Positions 1 to 6,010 of a DNA stretch of 6,010 bases are shown one piece after another. The notes beneath the pieces are model-generated. The model had not been told where the DNA came from. It worked only from the letters and a program-made list of their open reading frames with translations, and did not search any database. Every line of letters starts with the position of its first letter. The stretch's first letter is position 1. The position numbers and the translations under genes were made by a program. Origin of the DNA: Planctomycetaceae bacterium (GTDB lineage Bacteria > Planctomycetota > Planctomycetia > Pirellulales > Pirellulaceae); the NCBI GenBank assembly GCA_002705165.1, contig PAJC01000124.1:3557-9566 (forward strand), written 5' to 3'.

Positions 1-414
1 CAATATGGAGAACAGCCTTTAGGAACGCGGGCTATCGAATTAATTAGCCCGGCTGTCGCTTCCAGAACACTCGACGTCCTAGGGCGATGTGGCCGTCAGG
101 ACTCTTGTGAAACAGAAGGTAATGGGACAAGTGGTCTCACACAAAAATTACATTACTTCAACGGGGAATTCCTTAACGGGAGAATCAGCCGTAACCATGG
201 CAGATTATCCGTTTTAGTAAATGCGAACACCGCAGCAATTGATATAATCACGGAATACTATCTAGCAGCCTACAATCGATTTCCTACGACCAATGAGTCA
301 ACTTATTGGGTTGGGCAACTTCAATTGCAGACGTCGGCAGGTGACCGCCTAACTTTCCTGGAAGACTTTATCTGGGGGCTATTGGCGTCTAAGGACTTTA
401 CCACTAACCACTAA
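1..414 (+). CDS. DUF1553 (PSD1) domain protein, C-terminal end, 5'-truncated by window
   Basis: Frame 1 is open from the first base to a TAA at 412-414 and gives the last 137 residues of a protein whose start lies upstream. Several features match the C-terminus of the DUF1553/PSD1 family. There is a paired-cysteine segment CGRQDSC (residues 30-36 of the visible part), followed by a helix ending in LHYFNGEFLNGRI (50-62). Next come a YYLAAYNRFPTTNES segment (86-100), typical of the family's Y/L-rich helix before 'P-T-x-x-E', and the terminus FLEDFIWGLLASKDFTTNH. The family commonly ends in a W-x-L-L-N/A-S-K/R-E/D-F-x-x-NH pattern. Known family members usually carry DUF1549 (PSCyt2), and often a planctomycete cytochrome c domain (PSCyt1), N-terminal to this part; none of that is visible here. 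The biochemical function is not established and an envelope location is inferred. It is the first visible gene of a tandem run. Confidence 0.88.
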   Translation, partial: QYGEQPLGTRAIELISPAVASRTLDVLGRCGRQDSCETEGNGTSGLTQKLHYFNGEFLNGRISRNHGRLSVLVNANTAAIDIITEYYLAAYNRFPTTNESTYWVGQLQLQTSAGDRLTFLEDFIWGLLASKDFTTNH

Positions 415-421
415 CCACCAA
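401..421 (+). repeat. Short tandem heptamer repeat containing the DUF1553 stop codon
   Basis: CCACTAA occurs twice in tandem (401-407, 408-414) and is followed by a third copy with one change, CCACCAA (415-421). The TAA of the second copy is the stop codon of the DUF1553 gene. In frame, the first copy falls within the final T-N-H codons. The array is too short to be a named repeat class and could be chance or replication slippage. Confidence 0.6.
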
Positions 422-433
422 GCCACCGGGCTT
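420..433 (+). other. Small hairpin in the DUF1553 / Trx-like intergenic gap
   Basis: AAGCC (420-424) can pair with GGCTT (429-433) across a 4-nt loop. The 5-bp stem is not followed by a T tract, so it is not a standard intrinsic terminator. It sits 23 bp before the next ATG and could at most be a weak mRNA processing or stability element. This gap holds no clear promoter and no strong ribosome binding site. Confidence 0.2.
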
Positions 434-456
434 CCTCCTAACACGGAACCATAATC

Positions 457-1557
457 ATGAAACTTTCCTTTATTCTGTTGGCCGCATTAACTGCTAGCAC
501 TGCATTTGCTCAGTCTGAAGTCAGAACAAAGACTCCGGCAGTTGATCAAAACCGAAATGAAATTGTCAAACGCTTTGATAAGGATAAAGATGGAACATTA
601 TCCACGGAAGAAGCTGCCATCGCTCGTAGCACACTCGCTAGGGAAAAGAAGACGCAACCACAACAACGAGATTACAAACTAGCGTTTACCGTAAAAGACC
701 CCAACGAATTTAAACTCGAGGGCGGTAAGGAAGTGTTCTCGGGTCCCCAAGCGGGAGAAACTCTACCCAAACTTAAGGTCTCAGCCGTGACAGGCGACGA
801 TGCCGGTAAGACATTCAATGCGTTAGGAGACCATGATGGGCCGCAGATTATCATTCTGTCTGGTCCGAATCGCACCTCGATACGCGGGATCATCGGGATT
901 CTCCGGTTAGTAGCCACGGTCAACGAAAATTCTAAAGAACGATTAGAACCTATTCTCGTTTATCTAGGCGATGATAAAAACCAGCTAGCAGAAAATGCTA
1001 ATCGATACCTTCAATACATGAATGGCGACCCCACGATTGGCGTCTCTAACGATGGACGCGACGGGCCGGGAACCTATGGCCTAAACCGCAATGTAAGCAT
1101 GACGATCATCGTCGCCACGGACGGGAAAGTGGTTTACAATTTTCCATTTCCTGAAGGCATGCTTACACCCGACCCACACGTCCTCGGTGCTATTAGTGAA
1201 GTCATTGGAACCAAACCAGAGGAAATGCGTGAATGGCTGATCAGGGCAGCTGACGAACGGGCAAGAACGGCGGCTACCAACGAACGGAACAGAACCGGCG
1301 GGGTTGAAATCAGGGCGTTACTGGCCCCGGTCTTAGACAAGAATGCATCTGACGAAGTTATAGACGCCGCTGCTAAAAAGATCGATCTCATACTCGAAGG
1401 CAATAAGGCAGCCGCTGCTAGTGTCGGTGCACTTGCGTCCCGTATGGTACAGGGCAATCTTGAAAATTACGGCACAAAAAGGTCCCAATACCACCTCTTT
1501 AAGTGGTCGAGGCTTTACGGTGTAAAACCAGCAGCTTCTACTGAAACCGGCAATTAA
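457..1557 (+). CDS. Secreted EF-hand protein with cysteine-free thioredoxin-like domain
   Basis: The 366-residue product opens with a Sec signal peptide: K2, a hydrophobic core at about 4-16, and probable cleavage after AFA at position 18. An EF-hand loop follows at 41-52 (DKDKDGTLSTEE). All canonical calcium ligand positions are filled: D41, D43, D45, S49 and E52, with G46 and L48. A thioredoxin/peroxiredoxin-like domain covers about 98-250. It has an entry motif AGETLPKLKV, a strand at 129-135 and a YGLNRNVSMTIIVATDGKVV core at 207-226 that resembles the usual strand before 'DGK'. The whole protein contains no cysteine. S214 stands where the cis-proline of thioredoxins would be expected, so redox catalysis is unlikely. 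A helical tail (about 254-355) ends in an ENYGT segment. The start is the first ATG and supplies a full signal peptide; only a weak GGA lies upstream. The gene ends in tandem TAA TAA. The role is unknown; a calcium-binding periplasmic binding or scaffold protein is my inference. Confidence 0.85.
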   Translation: MKLSFILLAALTASTAFAQSEVRTKTPAVDQNRNEIVKRFDKDKDGTLSTEEAAIARSTLAREKKTQPQQRDYKLAFTVKDPNEFKLEGGKEVFSGPQAGETLPKLKVSAVTGDDAGKTFNALGDHDGPQIIILSGPNRTSIRGIIGILRLVATVNENSKERLEPILVYLGDDKNQLAENANRYLQYMNGDPTIGVSNDGRDGPGTYGLNRNVSMTIIVATDGKVVYNFPFPEGMLTPDPHVLGAISEVIGTKPEEMREWLIRAADERARTAATNERNRTGGVEIRALLAPVLDKNASDEVIDAAAKKIDLILEGNKAAAASVGALASRMVQGNLENYGTKRSQYHLFKWSRLYGVKPAASTETGN

Positions 1558-1576
1558 TAAAGCGAATCGACTTATA

Positions 1577-2893
1577 ATGCGTTCCCTTACAAAGAACACC
1601 AGAAAACGGTTTACACGACGTGATGCTATCTGCATTGGCGGACTCTCAGTATTCGGCATCGGTATTAACAAGTTGTTTGCTGGAAAAGTTGGATCGCAAT
1701 CTAACGCTGCCAAGCAGTGCATCTTGATCTGGCTGGAGGGTGGACCAAGCCACCTTGAGATGTTTGACCCCAAGCCTGAAGCGCCCGAAGAGGTTCGAGG
1801 ACCTTTGGGTTCCATTGCCACTACGCTCCCCGGCGTCCGTGTAAATGAATGCCTATCGCAGACGGCGAAGATTATGGACGACATCACACTCATTCGTTCA
1901 GTCACCTCCCCCCTAGGCGAGCACAACTTTGGTAGCCATTATTTACTAACAGGCTACAAACCGACACCCGCATTAGAATACCCGGCTCTTTGTTCGACCG
2001 TGGTGCAACTCCGTGAACAAAACGGCGTGTTACCACCTAACATTGCCGTGCCTCGATTCTCCAACAATCTTTCGGGTAATGGTTTTTTACCCGCTGCTAC
2101 ACAACCCTTCGCCGTCGGTGGCAATCCGCAAAACCAAAATTTCAAGGTAAGGGATCTGGAATTTTATCGAGGCTTAAATCTCCCACGTATCGATCGTCGA
2201 AAACGTCTTGTGAATACATTAGATGAATTCGCTGCAAGGTCAGACGCGGGGGTCAGCGGACTGGATCCTGACCTGGAGCGTGCTTTCAACCTACTTGCCT
2301 CCGAAGAAGCTAAGTCCGCATTCAACCTACAAAACGAATCCGTCGAAGTACGCAATCGTTATGGTTTAGGAGATCCCATCGGACAGAGCTGCCTATTGGC
2401 TAGGCGTCTGGTTCAACGGGGCGTTTCTTTTGTAACGGTTACCAGCTCTGGCTGGGATACGCATCAGAATATCAGTTCCTTGAAACGGCGTTACGAAACT
2501 GACCGCAACGCCAAACTGCCTTCCTTCGACCGCGCCTATAGCGCACTTATCACTGATTTGAAACAACAGGGAATGCTAGATGATACGCTCGTCATCGTCA
2601 TGGGGGAGTTTGGACGTACTCCTAAAGTCAACGCAAATGGGGGGCGGGATCACTGGCCACGCGTCTTCAGCATTGCACTCGCCGGCGGCGGTGTTTCGGG
2701 TGGGCAAGTATACGGATCAAGCAATTCCCTCGGGGAATACCCCGAGGATAATCCAGTTACCCCCGCTGACATCACGGCGACTGTTTACACGCTGCTTGGT
2801 ATCAATCCTAATCATGAGTTGCACACTCGCGATGGACGTCCAGTCCGCATCACACCCGAATCGGCTAATGTACTAAGTCAACTCTTTATCTAA
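1577..2893 (+). CDS. DUF1501 family protein with Tat-like leader
   Basis: This 438-residue protein belongs to DUF1501, a family with an alkaline-phosphatase/sulfatase-like fold. Hallmarks in order are LEGGPSHLEMFDPKP (53-67), a TLIRSVTS segment (104-111), EHNFGSHYLLTGY (115-127), GWDTH (292-296), GEFGRTP (343-349), GRDHWP (356-361) and NPVTPADITATVYTLLGI (392-409). D294, H296, E344, D358 and H359 are plausible metal ligands by analogy with the superfamily; this is not proven. The N-terminus has a twin-arginine-type motif, TRRDAI (13-18), then a hydrophobic stretch to about 35, as is common for this family in Planctomycetes. Export of a folded, metal-loaded protein is therefore likely. Length is normal and the frame is intact. 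It starts 19 bp after the preceding gene with no Shine-Dalgarno sequence. The substrate is unknown. DUF1501 genes usually lie beside DUF1553 genes, as here, although another gene separates them in this case. Confidence 0.93.
   Translation: MRSLTKNTRKRFTRRDAICIGGLSVFGIGINKLFAGKVGSQSNAAKQCILIWLEGGPSHLEMFDPKPEAPEEVRGPLGSIATTLPGVRVNECLSQTAKIMDDITLIRSVTSPLGEHNFGSHYLLTGYKPTPALEYPALCSTVVQLREQNGVLPPNIAVPRFSNNLSGNGFLPAATQPFAVGGNPQNQNFKVRDLEFYRGLNLPRIDRRKRLVNTLDEFAARSDAGVSGLDPDLERAFNLLASEEAKSAFNLQNESVEVRNRYGLGDPIGQSCLLARRLVQRGVSFVTVTSSGWDTHQNISSLKRRYETDRNAKLPSFDRAYSALITDLKQQGMLDDTLVIVMGEFGRTPKVNANGGRDHWPRVFSIALAGGGVSGGQVYGSSNSLGEYPEDNPVTPADITATVYTLLGINPNHELHTRDGRPVRITPESANVLSQLFI
2728..2747. repeat. 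Perfect 8-bp inverted repeat (hairpin) inside the DUF1501 gene
   Basis: CCTCGGGG (2728-2735) is the exact reverse complement of CCCCGAGG (2740-2747), with a 4-nt AATA loop. Seven of the eight pairs are G-C, so the RNA hairpin should be stable. It is coding: the bases lie in the codons for S-L-G-E-Y-P-E-D (residues 384-391), just before the family's conserved PVTPADI segment. No T tract follows, so it does not look like an intrinsic terminator. It may be coincidental codon choice. Confidence 0.7.
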
Positions 2894-2910
2894 CCCAATA
2901 CGAGTTCATC

Positions 2911-3903
2911 ATGTCTTGGTGTTTCCGGGCTCTTCCGCTGCTCGCGTCCTTCTTACTAGCTTGTTTTACGTGTTCCGCGCAAGCCGAGACGGCAGCTCCC
3001 ATCACATCGATAGCGATTAGCCCTGACTACACTTCGCTGGTCATGGCTTCGCAATCCGGATTAACTGTACGGAAAATAAAAAGCGGGGCCTCATCCGCCT
3101 CGCAAGAGCTTGACGCCGGGGCTGGATCAACCTATGAGATTCCCACTGCCAACATCCACGCTATTCGATTTTCCCCCACCGGAACTCGTCTATTAATCTG
3201 TGGCGGCCGACCTTCCGAATCATCATTTACTGGCATCTATACCTGGCCCGATATACAACCATTAGTCACGATAGAGAACGAAGGCGATTCACACCTTTGT
3301 GGATTGTGGCTGGACCAAGATACCATTGTGACCGGGGGCCTGGATGCTGTCGTACGAATATTGGAATCGGATACCCTATCGGTGACTCACGAATTGAAAG
3401 CGCATTCTGGAGGAGTCACCTCGCTTGCGACCTTCCCTGAACACCGACTGCTCGTCAGTGGTGGCCTTGACAACAGTCTGCGTGTCTGGGACCTGGACGA
3501 TTACACGCTTCAACGAAGCCTGAATCAACACATTCAGCCGGTCACGGACCTAGCCCCTTCGCTTCCCGTGGTAGGGCTCCCGCTCGTCGCATCAGCAAGC
3601 AACGATCGTACGGTTCGTTTCTGGCAGCCGTCGCTAGGTCGAATGGTGAGATTCATTAAACTACCTTCCAAACCTCAGGCCATTACATGGTTAGCGGAGA
3701 ATCAACTTGGTGCTGCTTGTAGCGACGGGATGCTCTATGTCGTTGACACTCTAAATGTCGAAATTGTGGTCGCGAGACATTTGAAAACCGGATGGTGTTA
3801 TGACATCGACAAAGTACGTGACAAAACAAGCCTCTTTGTGTCAGGTACGAAGGGCCGGATCGAAACGGTTAATACTCCCTCTTTGCTAGGAAATGAACCG
3901 TAA
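2911..3903 (+). CDS. Exported WD40-repeat beta-propeller protein
   Basis: The product has 330 residues. The N-terminus is a signal peptide (R6, hydrophobic core about 7-19), with either signal peptidase I cleavage after AQA (25) or a degenerate lipobox LLAC (15-18). The mature part reads as about seven WD40-like units, at about 31-58, 82-113, 127-152, 166-197, 207-239, 255-280 and 296-322. The best is HSGGVTSLATFPEHRLLVSG followed by LDNSLRVWDLDD; another good one contains SASNDRTVRFWQP (228-240). Seven units would close a single propeller with nothing left over. Such domains are protein-interaction platforms and no catalytic motif is visible. It starts 17 bp after the DUF1501 gene and is the last plus-strand gene, so it probably belongs to the same transcript and may bind one of the co-encoded proteins; that partnership is inferred. 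Some units are weak, so the exact blade count is uncertain. Confidence 0.85.
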   Translation: MSWCFRALPLLASFLLACFTCSAQAETAAPITSIAISPDYTSLVMASQSGLTVRKIKSGASSASQELDAGAGSTYEIPTANIHAIRFSPTGTRLLICGGRPSESSFTGIYTWPDIQPLVTIENEGDSHLCGLWLDQDTIVTGGLDAVVRILESDTLSVTHELKAHSGGVTSLATFPEHRLLVSGGLDNSLRVWDLDDYTLQRSLNQHIQPVTDLAPSLPVVGLPLVASASNDRTVRFWQPSLGRMVRFIKLPSKPQAITWLAENQLGAACSDGMLYVVDTLNVEIVVARHLKTGWCYDIDKVRDKTSLFVSGTKGRIETVNTPSLLGNEP

Positions 3904-3912
3904 ACTATAGCT
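3904..3912. other. 9-bp convergent gene junction
   Basis: The WD40 gene stops at 3903 (TAA) and the minus-strand cytochrome gene stops at 3913-3915 (TAG on its own strand), leaving 9 bp between them. No terminator fits in this space. Any termination signal must lie inside the 3' end of the opposing gene, so the two transcripts are expected to overlap tail to tail. Confidence 0.75.
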
Positions 3913-6010
3913 CTATTCCCCTGCGGCAGACGCTCGTGTGTCTGTACCCTTCACGTAGAATATAAAATCATTGCTGAATAATCCGTTAGGGTTCTGCATC
4001 TGTAACAGGTGCATTCCCGGAGTCGGCACAACGTTGAGGGTAATTTTCGCCACCCCCCCTTTTAATTCGAGCAGTCCTTCAACTCTACGGCCATCGACAT
4101 ACAGACTGGCTCTATTTTGGACGTGACGCACGCTAACTGCCATCTGAGCCTTTTCCTGACTTAATACCGGAAAACGCTGTCGCCCTCGCTGCGATTGAAT
4201 AGGTCCTAATGTCCAAATAGCAGGTTGGGGATTATTGATATCAAAATGGGCGCCTGTATGGGCAGTAAATGTTCCAATGAACCGGCCCTCAGCTGCCGCC
4301 TGTAATAACTCCGTTCGTGTAAAGCGAAGTGGCTTGCTTCCTAGCTGAACATAATCACCATCAACATATTCCAAACTCGTATCGCCGCGCCGTTTATTAT
4401 CAAGCCACCGGCCATCACCGTTAAAAATAATCGCTCCTTCCGAGGCGGATTTCTCCAAAGCGTTTAGCAGGCTGAGCGTTAACTCGCTCGCAGCAGTGGT
4501 TCGATTAATCGTGACCTGGCGACCGTAGCCACCGGGATAACCATTGCTCTGTTGTAATACCATATCCCAAACAGGGTCAAATCGTTCCCGCCCCCCCCAG
4601 GAAAGACGCCAGACTCCTCTTTCCGGAGCGCCCCTTTCGGCAAGGTTCCTGTAAAACGGGAAGTCGATAATATTAAGACGACCCTGCGGAAGGATCAACC
4701 AACGATCATACGCACCACGCCATGTAGGCGCATCCATCCCGGTGCCAGGCGTATTAGTACTCACTAAGAATGGCATCCGATGGCAATCCCCACAGACGTT
4801 CTGGCGAGGTTGCAGATCCCCATGCACATGAAATAGTTCAAACCCATCACGAGCCCGCTTAGTTACTTCATTGGTATAGGGTCGCCGCTGCGCCGGAGGA
4901 TAGGCAATACTTAACAGGAACCTAGCCATCGCATCGCGATCGCTATCAGATAATTCACCCGCTTGCCCTTGATCATTCTTTGCATCGTCACCCACGGTCA
5001 TCATCGTATTAGCCAATCCGCCATCTATCAGATGGCGACTACTCGTTACGGGATCTTTCACATCGCTATTGGGATCAACGGACTTATGGATGCTGAAACT
5101 GTTATTCCCTCCATAAGGATCACCAGGAATTCCATCCCAGTGATAGGGTTCCGTATCGCGTAGGCCGCGAATCGGCATCGTTGACCGCGGCATGATTTGC
5201 TTACCTCCCGTAACAATGGGCGTATTTAAGACCCAAAGCAACTGGTCCGTATGTCCATCGGGATGGCAACTGGCGCACGAAAACGTCCTCGTCGTAGAAG
5301 CCGACGCTGTGTTAAACATTCTTCTTCCACGCTTTACGATCGGGTCAGTGGGATCATCTAATTCCACCGTCTTCATCAAGACCGGTTGGCTTACCTCCTC
5401 AAGATTCAGCAACGATACCGTATTATCAACGGCATTCAACACCCACGCGGTATTCGGTTTGCCATGATGATTCGAGGCCAAGGCGATACCACGAGGTACG
5501 GCTCCAACATCCACACGGCCAAGTATTTCACCCGTTTGGGCATCCACTGTAAACACCTTATCCGAACTAGCGGCGCTGGCCACGAGCGTCGAATCGTCAT
5601 CGCTAATCTGAACGGCGAATGGAGTTGCCAACGCCATGCCAGATGCCGGATGATTGGGAGGCAACGGTTCAAGCTCAAGCCGTTGCACCTCTGGTTTTGG
5701 TTCGCTCAGAATTATCTTCGTAATCTGGTTCAGAAACGCACGATTCTCTAATTCTTTCAATCCATGACTGTCGGTTCCAGATTTACCGTTCGCATCATTA
5801 CGCGCATCTGCCTGCGCTACGAACACATTTCCTTTCGAATCGACCGTTAACCCGTAAAGCAATGTACCGACATTATTGACAACCCTGACCAATTTTTCAT
5901 TATCGGTGTCAAAAACGTATAAATCTCGGTCTGGAACCTCGGGATGTCGAATCACATCAACCACATGGCCAAGGGACAGAACGTTATTGTGGCGGATGGA
6001 ATGTTCCCAA
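3913..6010 (-). CDS. Di-haem cytochrome c / beta-propeller multidomain protein, 5'-truncated by window
   Basis: The reading frame is open from its stop at 3913-3915 back to the window edge. A GTG at 5964-5962 could be taken as a start. However, 15 further in-frame codons precede it without a stop and the family-like sequence continues through it, so the true start is beyond 6010. Residues here count from the first full codon (6009-6007). About 1-215 is a YncE/NHL-like propeller portion, with DLYVFDTDNEKLVRVV, YGLTVDSKGNVFVAQ, KVFTVDAQTGEILGRVDVG and AWVLNAVDNTVSLLNL. Two haem-c sites follow: CASCH (245-249; bases 5277-5263) and CGDCH (406-410; bases 4794-4780). After the first come MPIRGL and PYHWDG, and after the second MDAPTWRGAYDRW; both resemble the distal parts of MauG/di-haem peroxidase-type cytochromes. 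M273 or M278 and M425 are candidate axial ligands. The C-terminal region (about 570-690) is beta-rich, ending in an Ig/IPT-like segment. Periplasmic location follows from haem attachment; electron transfer or peroxidase-like chemistry is inferred. Confidence 0.9.
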   Translation of the reverse strand, partial: WEHSIRHNNVLSLGHVVDVIRHPEVPDRDLYVFDTDNEKLVRVVNNVGTLLYGLTVDSKGNVFVAQADARNDANGKSGTDSHGLKELENRAFLNQITKIILSEPKPEVQRLELEPLPPNHPASGMALATPFAVQISDDDSTLVASAASSDKVFTVDAQTGEILGRVDVGAVPRGIALASNHHGKPNTAWVLNAVDNTVSLLNLEEVSQPVLMKTVELDDPTDPIVKRGRRMFNTASASTTRTFSCASCHPDGHTDQLLWVLNTPIVTGGKQIMPRSTMPIRGLRDTEPYHWDGIPGDPYGGNNSFSIHKSVDPNSDVKDPVTSSRHLIDGGLANTMMTVGDDAKNDQGQAGELSDSDRDAMARFLLSIAYPPAQRRPYTNEVTKRARDGFELFHVHGDLQPRQNVCGDCHRMPFLVSTNTPGTGMDAPTWRGAYDRWLILPQGRLNIIDFPFYRNLAERGAPERGVWRLSWGGRERFDPVWDMVLQQSNGYPGGYGRQVTINRTTAASELTLSLLNALEKSASEGAIIFNGDGRWLDNKRRGDTSLEYVDGDYVQLGSKPLRFTRTELLQAAAEGRFIGTFTAHTGAHFDINNPQPAIWTLGPIQSQRGRQRFPVLSQEKAQMAVSVRHVQNRASLYVDGRRVEGLLELKGGVAKITLNVVPTPGMHLLQMQNPNGLFSNDFIFYVKGTDTRASAAGE
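4053..4059 (-). repeat. G7 tract next to A4 in the cytochrome coding strand
   Basis: The plus strand has seven C followed by four T. The coding (minus) strand therefore reads A4G7, within the codons for L-K-G-G-V near the C-terminus. The frame is intact as given. Runs of this length are prone to slippage or sequencing error. Confidence 0.6.
4591..4598 (-). repeat. G8 tract in the cytochrome coding strand
   Basis: Eight consecutive C on the plus strand give a G8 run in the minus-strand gene, within the codons for the W-G-G-R segment downstream of the second haem site. Reading continues in frame on both sides with family-like sequence, so the count given here is consistent with an intact gene. 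Confidence 0.6.

Larger units (their letters stand above)
1..3903 (+). other. Putative transcription unit: DUF1553 - EF-hand/Trx-like - DUF1501 - WD40
   Basis: Four consecutive plus-strand genes are separated by 42, 19 and 17 bp. I see no convincing -35/-10 promoter or U-tailed terminator hairpin in these gaps. The three complete products all carry N-terminal export leaders, and DUF1553 and DUF1501 are known frequent neighbours in Planctomycetes. Co-transcription from a promoter upstream of the window is therefore inferred. The 3' boundary is set by the convergent gene at 3913. RNA data would be needed to prove a single transcript. Confidence 0.7.

Noticed and set aside
415..456. Possible promoter for the EF-hand/Trx-like gene in the 42-bp gap
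   Set aside because: There is no recognisable -35/-10 pair, and the only structure is a 5-bp hairpin; read-through from the DUF1553 gene is simpler.
1333..1926. A 197-codon minus-strand open frame spanning the end of the Trx-like gene and the start of the DUF1501 gene
   Set aside because: It is antisense to two genes with clear family signatures and leaders, has no recognisable motif, and crosses a gene junction as shadow frames often do.
2580..2876. A 98-codon plus-strand frame inside the DUF1501 gene
   Set aside because: It is an out-of-frame shadow over the conserved GEFGRTP to PVTPADI region, and its product has no plausible features.
3927..3944. CAGAC/GTCTG inverted repeat considered as a terminator for the WD40 gene
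   Set aside because: The stem is only 5 bp with an 8-nt loop and no T tract follows; it lies within the cytochrome coding sequence and is no better than chance.
5386..5751. Plus-strand open frames (121 codons here, 91 codons at 5192-5467) inside the cytochrome gene
   Set aside because: They lie opposite the propeller and first haem region of a well-supported gene, resemble no family I know, and overlap each other in different frames.
1..6010. Searched for tRNA or rRNA genes, CRISPR arrays, transposases, terminal inverted repeats and phage or defence genes
   Set aside because: Nothing supportable was found. Nearly all of the window is occupied by five envelope-type genes, so there is no sign of a mobile or defence island.

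Overview
This window looks like a piece of a Planctomycetes chromosome, most likely a Pirellulales-type organism, with base composition near half G+C by eye. The taxonomic clue is the set of families. There is the C-terminus of a DUF1553 (PSD1) protein and a complete DUF1501 protein with a Tat-like leader. There is also a secreted EF-hand plus thioredoxin-fold protein, an exported WD40-type propeller, and a large di-haem protein with an N-terminal propeller. These families are strongly expanded in Planctomycetes and Verrucomicrobia. None of the plus-strand starts has a strong Shine-Dalgarno sequence, which also fits Planctomycetes. I used no database search; family names rest on recognised motifs.

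Layout: positions 1-3903 hold four plus-strand genes in tight tandem. They are the 3' end of a DUF1553 gene (1-414), the EF-hand/thioredoxin-like gene (457-1557), the DUF1501 gene (1577-2893) and the WD40 gene (2911-3903). Gaps are 42, 19 and 17 bp and I see no promoter or terminator in them, so they are probably one transcription unit that begins upstream of the window. The minus strand from 6010 down to 3913 carries one long gene, open at the window's right edge. It encodes a multidomain protein with a partial beta-propeller, two CxxCH haem-c sites and a C-terminal beta-rich domain. It converges on the WD40 gene with only 9 bp between the stop codons.

How the genes may work together: every complete plus-strand product has an export leader, and the haem protein must be periplasmic because c-type haem is attached there. 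The window therefore encodes a cell-envelope module. DUF1553 (normally fused to DUF1549, often with a planctomycete cytochrome c domain) and DUF1501 (alkaline-phosphatase-like fold) are recurrent partners whose biochemical role is not established. The thioredoxin-like protein and the propeller are candidate accessory or scaffold proteins. The minus-strand cytochrome may be functionally related or only a neighbour.

There are no RNA genes, CRISPR arrays, insertion sequences or long gene-free stretches that I can see. Small-scale structures worth noting are a heptamer repeat containing the DUF1553 stop codon, a perfect 8-bp GC-rich hairpin inside the DUF1501 gene, and two long G tracts in the coding strand of the cytochrome gene.
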